Assembly: GCA_903925195.1 (NCBI GenBank)
Contig: CAIYEO010000007.1
Span: 1-19,523, forward strand
Direction: 5' to 3'
Length of the DNA: 19,523 nt
Source of the DNA: an uncultured Candidatus Saccharibacteria bacterium
GTDB taxonomy: Bacteria > Patescibacteria > Saccharimonadia > Saccharimonadales > UBA4665
Shown: in pieces, positions 13,696 through 19,523 of the stretch
Numbering within the stretch: the stretch's first letter is position 1
Layout: every line of letters starts with the position of its first letter
The notes under the pieces: generated by a model
Seen by the model: the letters and a program-made list of their open reading frames with translations, nothing else
Told to the model about the DNA's origin: nothing
The model's database searches: none
Translations under genes and position numbers: made by a program

Positions 13696-14694
13696 ATGGC
13701 CACAGATAAAAAAAATACAGAAGGAAAGTCTAAGGCCCTAGGTCTTGCACTAGAAACAATCGAAAAGCAGTTCGGCAAAGGCTCAATAATGAAGCTTGGA
13801 GAAACTCAAATCGCTAAAGTAGAAACTATTCCTACTGGAAGCATTAGCTTAGACTTAGCGCTTGGTGGTGGTCTTCCCAAAGGAAGAATCATCGAAGTAT
13901 ATGGCCCTGAAAGCTCAGGCAAGACAACACTAACATTGCACGCTATAGCTGAGATTCAAAAAGCCGGCGGAACAGCTGCCTTCATAGATGCCGAGCACGC
14001 ACTTGACCCAACATATGCTAAAAAAATTGGTGTTGATACAGATAACCTATTATTATCACAACCAGATAATGGCGAACAAGCACTTGAAATAACAGAAACA
14101 TTAGTTAGATCAAATGCTGTTGACCTAATAGTTGTGGACTCAGTTGCGGCATTAGTACCTCGCGCTGAAATCGAAGGAGAAATGGGTGACTCTCACATGG
14201 GTCTTCAAGCACGACTAATGAGTCAGGCACTAAGAAAACTTACCGGTGTTATCTCTAGATCTAATACAACAGTAATATTCATTAATCAGATAAGAATGAA
14301 AATTGGCGTTATGTTTGGTAACCCAGAAACAACTACCGGCGGAAACGCATTAAAGTTTTATGCCAGTGTTAGAATGGATATCCGAAGAATATCTCAAATA
14401 AAACAAGGTGATCAAGCAATTGGTAACAGAACTAGAGTTAAGGTCGTGAAGAATAAAATAGCGCCACCTTTTAGAGAAGCTGAATTCGACATTATGTTTA
14501 ATGAAGGAATATCTAAAAGTGGAGATATCCTAGACCTCGCTGTTAATAAGGAAATTGTAGAAAAGGCTGGAGCTTGGTTCTCTTACGGCGGTGAAAAAAT
14601 AGGACAAGGTAGAGAGGCGTCAAAAGCTTATCTTAATAAGAATCCAAAGATCATGGAAGAAATTGCTCTAAAAATTAAAAAAGCCGTAGCTTAA
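13696..14694 (+). CDS. recA: Recombinase RecA
   Basis: RecA forms filaments on single-stranded DNA and carries out strand exchange and repair. The 332-residue protein has the N-terminal helix and [11 protein letters not shown], Walker [10 protein letters not shown] (70-78), [10 protein letters not shown], Walker [13 protein letters not shown], loop L1 around [35 protein letters not shown] containing loop L2, and the C-terminal domain with [15 protein letters not shown]. It ends in IKKAVA and lacks the acidic C-terminal tail that tunes E. coli RecA (353 residues). The ribosome binding site is the best in the window, suggesting strong translation. recX follows after 22 bases. Confidence 0.98.
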   Translation: MATDKKNTEGKSKALGLALETIEKQFGKGSIMKLGETQIAKVETIPTGSISLDLALGGGLPKGRIIEVYGPESSGKTTLTLHAIAEIQKAGGTAAFIDAEHALDPTYAKKIGVDTDNLLLSQPDNGEQALEITETLVRSNAVDLIVVDSVAALVPRAEIEGEMGDSHMGLQARLMSQALRKLTGVISRSNTTVIFINQIRMKIGVMFGNPETTTGGNALKFYASVRMDIRRISQIKQGDQAIGNRTRVKVVKNKIAPPFREAEFDIMFNEGISKSGDILDLAVNKEIVEKAGAWFSYGGEKIGQGREASKAYLNKNPKIMEEIALKIKKAVA

Positions 14695-14716
14695 CAACAA
14701 ATAATCAATACAAGCT

Positions 14717-15313
14717 GTGAAGATTACTAAAATAACAGTTCAGAAGAAGAACAGTTACAGGTATTCGGTTTTTGTAGATAACGTATATTCATTTTCGCTA
14801 AGCGATTCAGCCTTATTGGATTCAAAACTGAAGATAGGACTAGAAGTAGATGCCGAGAAGTTAACTGAACTTAAGGATCAATCTCAAACCGATAAGCTCT
14901 ATCAAAAAGTACTTAACCTATTATCGCTTAGACCTAGAAGCGAATATGAGATAGTGACATATTTAAAAAAGCATGACTGCCCTACTACATCCAAAGATTT
15001 AATACTTAACAAGTTAAGAGAACGTAGATATATAAATGACAGTGCTTTTGCAAGAAGCTGGATAGACAACAGGCGACTACTACGTCCTACTTCTAAAATG
15101 AAACTAAAAAATGAGCTTCGCCAAAAAGGATTAAATAATAAAGATATATCTATGGCTTTTGAAGAGTTAGAGTTTGATGATAGCTCTGCCCTTCGCCAAA
15201 TGATAGATAAAAAAAGAAAATTAACAAGATATAAGGATGACTTAAAGCTAATGCAATATTTGGTTCGTCAGGGCTTTGGTTATGAAGATGTTAAGCGCGA
15301 GATTAATAACTAG
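14717..15313 (+). CDS. recX: RecA regulator RecX
   Basis: RecX binds RecA filaments and restrains RecA activity. The 198-residue protein has an N-terminal segment of about 60 residues with strand pattern (MKITKITVQKKNSYRYSVFV), then three-helix repeats typical of RecX: LLSLRPRSEYEIVTYLKKH, YINDSAFARSWIDNR (family motif with D-x-x-FA), KLKNELRQKGL and a last repeat ending LVRQGFGYEDVKREI. The start is GTG at 14717. It lies directly after recA, the usual operon order. Its last 11 bases overlap the convergent gene at 15303. Confidence 0.93.
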   Translation: MKITKITVQKKNSYRYSVFVDNVYSFSLSDSALLDSKLKIGLEVDAEKLTELKDQSQTDKLYQKVLNLLSLRPRSEYEIVTYLKKHDCPTTSKDLILNKLRERRYINDSAFARSWIDNRRLLRPTSKMKLKNELRQKGLNNKDISMAFEELEFDDSSALRQMIDKKRKLTRYKDDLKLMQYLVRQGFGYEDVKREINN

Positions 15314-15833
15314 CAACAGCTGGAGATCCAGCCGGTACAAGCTGTTCTAAATCTTTGACAATGACATATTTATAAGTAACCTCAACTATTTGGTTTCTTT
15401 CGATAATAAGACTAGATCCAGTTAAGTTCTTTATTAAAGATTGAGAGATATATATCTTCTGTATATAGAAACTATTATCGTCAACTGTGAACTCAGATAA
15501 TTTACCAAGTTTTTTCCTAGAAACAGTTATTACTGTTTTGTTAATTAGAATTATGTTTTCTTCTATGATTGGCTTTAACCTGTGAAGTTCAGAGGGATCT
15601 ACTAATACCTCATGATCATTAACTGCAAAGCCATTATTTAATATTTCCCTTATATCTTGAGTTACGAGTACTAAATTATTCTTTTTTTCATATAAGTCTT
15701 GTACGTAAAAACCCTCAATTTTGAGATTGCCAGGATTAATTAGGGGTCTTTTTGTTATTGCAATCTCACTACCAGTTCTAAGTGATAGAATAGGCAAATC
15801 ATTAAGGTCGAGAGATAGTCTTAACATACTCAT
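15303..15833 (-). CDS. PRC-barrel-like protein
   Basis: A 176-residue soluble protein made mostly of short strands. The start (LNDLPILSLRTGSEIAITKRPLINPGNLKIEGFYV) fits a PRC-barrel: a small beta-barrel found in ribosome maturation factor RimM and in photosystem H subunits. The second half (VSRKKLGKLSEFTVDDNSFYIQKIYI) looks like a second barrel with the K-x-G-K-x-x-x-F/D-x-x-x-D pattern. No catalytic motif is visible, so a binding or adaptor role is likely. A TATAAT box touches the first ATG; counting six bases onward, transcription would begin at the third codon, also ATG (15827), so the real protein may have 174 residues. It overlaps recX tail to tail by 11 bases and is divergent from tsaE. 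Confidence 0.65.
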   Translation of the reverse strand: MSMLRLSLDLNDLPILSLRTGSEIAITKRPLINPGNLKIEGFYVQDLYEKKNNLVLVTQDIREILNNGFAVNDHEVLVDPSELHRLKPIIEENIILINKTVITVSRKKLGKLSEFTVDDNSFYIQKIYISQSLIKNLTGSSLIIERNQIVEVTYKYVIVKDLEQLVPAGSPAVASY

Positions 15834-15839
15834 ATTATA
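15834..15839 (-). promoter_or_regulatory. -10 box of the PRC-barrel-like gene
   Basis: TATAAT on the minus strand directly abuts the ATG at 15833. A start site seven bases on would be the A of the second in-frame ATG at 15827, which suggests that ATG is the real, leaderless start. Confidence 0.45.
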
Positions 15840-15860
15840 ACCTAAAAAAATCTATTTTCC

Positions 15861-15881
15861 TGATATGATGGTATATATAAT
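15861..15881 (+). promoter_or_regulatory. Promoter region of tsaE-tsaB
   Basis: Two overlapping candidates: an extended -10 TGATATGAT (15861-15869) and a TATAAT (15876-15881). The ATG of tsaE is at 15894. No clear -35 or Shine-Dalgarno sequence. Confidence 0.35.
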
Positions 15882-15893
15882 ATTACTAAGAAT

Positions 15894-16370
15894 ATGAAAC
15901 AAGAAGATCAATTAATTATAAACACTATACAAGTTAAGGATTTAAATCATATCGAAAAGATTGGTTTATGCATCGGAAGAAACCTTAAGGGCGGTGAGCT
16001 CATTGAGTTGAGCGGTGATCTTGGCAGTGGTAAGACTACCCTCTCCAAATATATCGTCGCTGGCAGTGGCAGTGATGCTCATGTCTCAAGCCCAACATTT
16101 ACAATTTCAAAACAATACAAAGCTAAAAACTTTACATTTTATCATTATGACTTTTATAGATTAAATGATGCAGGTTTAATAGCTAATGAACTGGCTGATC
16201 ATGTTTTAAATAATGATTCAGTTGTATTGGTTGAATGGGGTAGTAATTTTCCAGATATTCTACCAAGCCCCAGAATAATTATTAAGATTGGATATGGTCC
16301 TTTGGAGTCTCGAGTCCTTCACCTTGAATACCCTAAAGCTATGCAATATATTACTGGCGGAATTGAATAA
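15894..16370 (+). CDS. tsaE: tRNA t6A biosynthesis ATPase TsaE
   Basis: TsaE is the small P-loop ATPase that supports TsaB-TsaD in making N6-threonylcarbamoyladenosine at position 37 of ANN-decoding tRNAs. The 158-residue protein has Walker A GDLGSGKTT (41-49), the switch-like SSPTFTISKQY, YHYDFYRL, and VVLVEWGSNFPD, all standard for the family. The start at 15894 leaves an ordinary N-terminus. Its TAA stop shares one base with the ATG of tsaB (TAATG), so the two are translated together. tsaD is not in the window. Confidence 0.95.
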   Translation: MKQEDQLIINTIQVKDLNHIEKIGLCIGRNLKGGELIELSGDLGSGKTTLSKYIVAGSGSDAHVSSPTFTISKQYKAKNFTFYHYDFYRLNDAGLIANELADHVLNNDSVVLVEWGSNFPDILPSPRIIIKIGYGPLESRVLHLEYPKAMQYITGGIE

Positions 16371-16780
16371 TGAATATCTTAACTATAAGATCGGATAATC
16401 CTGAGGCCGAAATCGGTCTTTTTGAGATTTCGGGATCTAACATATCCTCTATTCCCAAAGATTATAAGAAATGGCAAGCCCACAGGAGTTTATCGGAAAC
16501 ATTACTGCCAAGCATTGATGAAATGCTAACAGTATATTCTTTGTCTCTAAAAGATATTGAGGGACTTATTATTTTTTCTGGGCCTGGTAGTTTTACTGGA
16601 CTAAGGATTGGAATAAGTACTGCTAACGCCCTAGCCTTCGGTTTATCAATTCCGATTATTGGCAGTCAGGGTGATGACTGGCTAGAGACGGGTTTGAAAA
16701 AAATAGTGACACATAGTAATGACCGTATTGTTATTCCACACTACGGTGCGCCGGTTCATATTACTCAACCGAAGAAATAG
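16370..16780 (+). CDS. tsaB: tRNA t6A biosynthesis protein TsaB, short form
   Basis: TsaB is the partner that binds and stabilises TsaD in t6A synthesis. The 136-residue protein shows the diagnostic SGPGSFTGLRIGISTANALAFG (about 67-88) after an N-terminal strand domain (MNILTIRSDNPEAEIGLF). It is much shorter than E. coli TsaB (231 residues): the second lobe is missing and the protein ends PHYGAPVHITQPKK. I read this as a naturally reduced form, since no frameshifted remainder is seen in the bases after the stop and the end looks like a designed tail. The N-terminal lobe, which makes the TsaD contact, is kept. Confidence 0.9.
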   Translation: MNILTIRSDNPEAEIGLFEISGSNISSIPKDYKKWQAHRSLSETLLPSIDEMLTVYSLSLKDIEGLIIFSGPGSFTGLRIGISTANALAFGLSIPIIGSQGDDWLETGLKKIVTHSNDRIVIPHYGAPVHITQPKK

Positions 16781-16787
16781 GATATGC

Positions 16788-16816
16788 TTGCTTAAAAGAC
16801 GAAATATATCTATAGT
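16788..16816 (+). promoter_or_regulatory. Possible promoter of rny
   Basis: TTGCTT (16788-16793), 17 bases, TATAGT (16811-16816). It would give rny a leader of about 140 bases containing the odd palindrome TAGCGACGCTA (16921-16931). No other function is seen in this gap. Confidence 0.35.
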
Positions 16817-16962
16817 TATGGGTAGGATTTTTGTTTTTTTGAGAGCATGTCCCAAGTAGATCAAGATAAATTTCAATTATTAAATTCGATATTCAGATTA
16901 TTAATTAGCTAGAGAAGTGATAGCGACGCTAGTTGGTAGTCTGCACCGATAGAAAGGATTAT

Positions 16963-18477
16963 ATGGAGATAATCACCATAGTGCTAGCCTTAGCTGGTAT
17001 TGGTGTTGGTTTTGGAACCAGCACAGTTATTGCTAAGAAGAGAAATGTTAATAGTGCTGGAGCAGCTGAAAAAGAGTTAGAGAAGGCAAAAAAAGAAGCA
17101 GATAAACTTATTGCTGATGCTAAAAAGCAAGCTCAGATTACTTCTGACGATGCTAAAACTCTAGAGCAAGATAGACGAAAAGAAATTAAGAGCTTAGAAA
17201 ATAGAATTGTTCAAAGAGAAGAATCAATTGAGAAAAAACTTGATGACTTGGATAAGAGAAGTGATAAGTTACGTAAGAACGAATCTGATCTTGAACAGTT
17301 AAAGAATGACATTAGAGATATTCGTGTCAGACAACAGGAAAAGCTAGAAAAAATAGCAAAATTAGATAAAAAAGAAGCAGCTGAAAAACTGATGGCTATG
17401 ACTGAGCGAGATATTCGCGAAGACTTAGTTGGCTTAGTAGTTAAACTGCAAAATGAAGCTAAAGAAACTGCTGAAGATAAAGCAGCTCTAATAATAACTT
17501 CAGCTATGGAAAGAATGGCAAGTGAAGTTACAGCTGAACGCACCGTAACAAGCCTTAAATTATCTGACGATGAAATGAAGGGTAGAATTATTGGTAAAGA
17601 AGGTCGTAATATACAGGCTCTTCAAAAAGCAACCGGTGTAGATATTATGGTTGATGATACTCCTGGATATATTGTGCTTTCTTCTTTTGATCCTATTAGA
17701 AGAGAAGTTGCAAGACAGACAATTGAGATGCTAATGAAGGATGGACGAATTCATCCAGCAAAGATTGAAGAGACTGTTGCTAAAGCTCAGAATAACGTTG
17801 AGAAGGACGTAATAAGAGCCGGTGAAGACGCAGCTAGAGAAGTAGGCGTCGCTGGTATACCTAAGGAAATTTTACAATTACTTGGAGAACTTAAGTACCG
17901 AACAAGTTACGGACAAAATGTACTTAAGCACAGTACCGAAATGGCTCATATTGCAGCTCTTATTGCTGAAGAGGTTGGTGCAGATGTTAAGACAACTAAA
18001 TATGCAGCTCTTGTTCATGATCTCGGAAAAGCCCTTACTCATAAAATGGAAGGCAAACATCACCACATTAGTGGTGAGATGCTAAGAAAATATGGTGCTC
18101 CTGAGCCTGTAGCTCATGCTGCAGAGGCTCATCACGATGATGTCGAGGCAACGACTGTTGAAGCACTAATTGTTCGTGTGGTAGACGCTATTAGCGCCTC
18201 ACGCCCAGGTGCTCGTAATATTTCGGCAGAAAACTTTGTTGAAAGAATGAGAGATCTTGAGAATGTTGCTACCGGTTTTGAAGGAATTGAAAAAGCCTAC
18301 GCAATCAGCGCAGGTCGCGAAATAAGAGTCTTTGTACGACCTCATCAAATTGATGATCTAAATGCCATAAAGTTATCTAGAGATATCGCAACAAAAATTG
18401 AATCAACTATGCAATACCCTGGAACAATTAAAGTGAATGTTATTCGCGAGACTAGAGCAATCGAATTTGCTAAGTAA
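16963..18477 (+). CDS. rny: Ribonuclease Y
   Basis: RNase Y is a membrane-anchored endonuclease that starts mRNA decay. From ATG 16963 the protein has 504 residues: an N-terminal membrane helix (MEIITIVLALAGIGVGFG), a long charged coiled coil (about 30-165), a KH domain with GRIIGKEGRNIQALQ (about 205-219), and an HD domain whose signature VHDLGKAL places His352 and Asp353, with HHDDVEA later. These are full-length, intact features. I prefer ATG 16963, preceded by AAAGGA, over a TTG ten codons upstream, because it puts the membrane helix at the very start as in the family. ymdB follows after three bases, the common pairing of these genes. Confidence 0.96.
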   Translation: MEIITIVLALAGIGVGFGTSTVIAKKRNVNSAGAAEKELEKAKKEADKLIADAKKQAQITSDDAKTLEQDRRKEIKSLENRIVQREESIEKKLDDLDKRSDKLRKNESDLEQLKNDIRDIRVRQQEKLEKIAKLDKKEAAEKLMAMTERDIREDLVGLVVKLQNEAKETAEDKAALIITSAMERMASEVTAERTVTSLKLSDDEMKGRIIGKEGRNIQALQKATGVDIMVDDTPGYIVLSSFDPIRREVARQTIEMLMKDGRIHPAKIEETVAKAQNNVEKDVIRAGEDAAREVGVAGIPKEILQLLGELKYRTSYGQNVLKHSTEMAHIAALIAEEVGADVKTTKYAALVHDLGKALTHKMEGKHHHISGEMLRKYGAPEPVAHAAEAHHDDVEATTVEALIVRVVDAISASRPGARNISAENFVERMRDLENVATGFEGIEKAYAISAGREIRVFVRPHQIDDLNAIKLSRDIATKIESTMQYPGTIKVNVIRETRAIEFAK

Positions 18478-18480
18478 AAA

Positions 18481-19278
18481 ATGAACATTTTATATATTGG
18501 CGATATTATGGGTGACCGTGGTATAGAAGCGGTCACTAAGGTATTGCCTGAACTCCGCAAAGAAGAGAAGATTGATCTCATTATTGCTCAAGCTGAAAAT
18601 GTTTCAGGAGGAAAGGGCATATCGCTAAGCGACTATATAAAATTAAAGCATTTAGGAATAGATTTTTTCACTGGTGGTAATTGGTCGCTAGCCAAGGAAA
18701 CAATTTACCCCAGTTTATCTAATCCATTAGAGCCAATTATTAGACCAGCTAATTATCCAGATCCAACACCAGGACTTGGTTATAAGACAATCCAAAAAAA
18801 CAACCAAACAGTTTTAGTCATTAGTTTACTTGGACAAATAGTTGGACGTGATGCTCATAAAAAAATGGATAATCCATTAGACGTTGTCGACAAGATAATT
18901 GATGATCATAAAGACACTGAGTTATTTACGATAGTTAACTTTCATGGAGATTATTCTAGTGAGAAGAAGGTTATTGGCTACTATCTTGATGGCAGGGCCT
19001 CCTTGGTTGTAGGTGATCATTGGCACATACCAACTGCTGATGCCATGGTTTTGCCCAATGGTACAGCACACGTTACCGACGTAGGTATGTGTGGAGCCTT
19101 AGACTCTAGTCTAGGCGTAAAGCTTGATGTAATAATGAACCGTTGGAAAAATAATGTACCTTCCATGAATATCCTTGAGGATACTGGCAGAATGCAATTT
19201 AATGCTGTTCTGGCGACTGTTGACGATGAAACAAAACTTGCAACGAGCATCAAACAAATCCAAAAAATATTTAGTTAG
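18481..19278 (+). CDS. ymdB: YmdB-family metallophosphoesterase (cyclic nucleotide phosphodiesterase type)
   Basis: YmdB of B. subtilis hydrolyses 2',3'- and 3',5'-cyclic nucleotides and affects biofilm and motility. The 265-residue protein has the family's length and metal ligands: GDIMGDRG with Asp8, AENVSGGKG with Glu39 and Asn40, Asn67, VNFHGDYSSEK with His155, GDHWH with His180 and His182, and TDVGMCG. The one striking change is the GNH box, which reads GGNWS: Trp68 stands where the catalytic His follows Asn67. The metal site seems intact but catalysis may be reduced or changed. It lies three bases after rny, so both are probably on one mRNA. Confidence 0.93.
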   Translation: MNILYIGDIMGDRGIEAVTKVLPELRKEEKIDLIIAQAENVSGGKGISLSDYIKLKHLGIDFFTGGNWSLAKETIYPSLSNPLEPIIRPANYPDPTPGLGYKTIQKNNQTVLVISLLGQIVGRDAHKKMDNPLDVVDKIIDDHKDTELFTIVNFHGDYSSEKKVIGYYLDGRASLVVGDHWHIPTADAMVLPNGTAHVTDVGMCGALDSSLGVKLDVIMNRWKNNVPSMNILEDTGRMQFNAVLATVDDETKLATSIKQIQKIFS

Positions 19279-19313
19279 CAAAAAATACTCTAGTACAAGG
19301 GTCAATTTTTAGT

Positions 19314-19319
19314 TATAAT
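19314..19319 (+). promoter_or_regulatory. -10 box of the tRNA-Pro gene
   Basis: TATAAT 17 bases before the first tRNA base at 19337. The -35 region (TAGTAC) is poor. Confidence 0.4.
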
Positions 19320-19336
19320 GAATATTACGTATTTGG

Positions 19337-19413
19337 CGGGGTGTGGCACAGTTGGCTAGCGCGCTGCGTTTGGGACGCAGAGGTCGCCGGTTCGAGTCCG
19401 GCCACCCCGACCA
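19337..19413 (+). tRNA. tRNA-Pro (anticodon UGG) with encoded CCA
   Basis: A complete 77-base cloverleaf. The acceptor arm CGGGGTG (19337-19343) pairs with CACCCCG (19403-19409). The anticodon stem CTGCG/CGCAG encloses TTTGGGA with TGG at 19371-19373. The T stem GCCGG/CCGGC encloses TTCGAGT, then discriminator A and encoded CCA (19411-19413). The UGG anticodon reads proline CCN codons. tRNA 3' ends are frequent integration sites; the bases beyond do not show enough to judge that here. Confidence 0.97.
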
Positions 19414-19523
19414 AGTTCGAAATTACTATCTTTGAAGAACCCTGCATAGAGTTCTCTTAGTTTGAAGTCGGTTACTTCCCATCTGGTAATAGCGTTTTTT
19501 GGTGGCATCAATGCACCTTTCAA

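Noticed and set aside
16682..16876. Minus-strand 64-codon frame over the end of tsaB
   Set aside because: It overlaps tsaB and has no promoter, ribosome binding site or recognisable family.
16933..16962. Earlier TTG start for rny
   Set aside because: It would add ten polar residues before the membrane helix and would include the AAAGGA site serving ATG 16963.
1..19523. CRISPR array, insertion sequence or prophage
   Set aside because: No spaced identical repeats of CRISPR size, transposase or phage genes are seen.

Overview
The window looks like chromosome of a small, AT-rich bacterium of the Candidate Phyla Radiation, most probably a Saccharibacterium (TM7). This is an inference. It rests on compact genes with tiny gaps and overlaps, a tsaB of only 136 codons, a sortase with LPXTG-like surface proteins (Gram-positive type envelope), a pilin/pilus-ATPase pair, and the run yebC-ruvC-ruvA-ruvB, recA-recX, tsaE-tsaB, rny-ymdB. 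UGA is used as a normal stop (yoeB, ruvA), which argues against the UGA-recoding CPR groups.

Left, accessory part (1-3164). The window opens with the 5' end of a minus-strand ribbon-helix-helix antitoxin behind a promoter carrying three GTATAC boxes. A complete yefM-yoeB toxin-antitoxin pair follows, behind a promoter with three GTACAA boxes, then a small DUF1801 gene flanked by a 16-base direct repeat. Next is a secreted seven-bladed beta-propeller protein ending in an IPNTG sorting signal. A decayed second copy of the yefM promoter and first codons lies at 2963-3036.

Surface and lipid part (3165-8934). A HIT-family protein with an altered histidine triad is followed by a second secreted protein with a TPDTG sorting signal and by the sortase that probably attaches both proteins. 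A prenyl diphosphate synthase and two multi-pass membrane proteins (DUF2177, DUF1295) follow, suggesting isoprenoid or lipid work at the same envelope.

Core part (9020-19413). yebC and ruvCAB form one compact run (Holliday-junction processing). Convergent to it is a minus-strand pair: a GspE/PilB-like protein whose ATPase motifs are all lost, and a pilin-like protein with Ser instead of Gly at the expected cleavage site. recA and recX read away from that pair across a 15-base palindrome. A minus-strand PRC-barrel-like gene overlaps the end of recX. tsaE-tsaB (tRNA t6A synthesis), rny (RNase Y), ymdB (phosphodiesterase with Trp at the usual catalytic His) and a tRNA-Pro(UGG) complete the window.

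Several monocistronic genes have a TATAAT-like box only 6-9 bases before the start codon and no Shine-Dalgarno sequence, which suggests leaderless mRNAs. Others, such as recA, DUF2177 and the beta-propeller gene, have clear Shine-Dalgarno sites.
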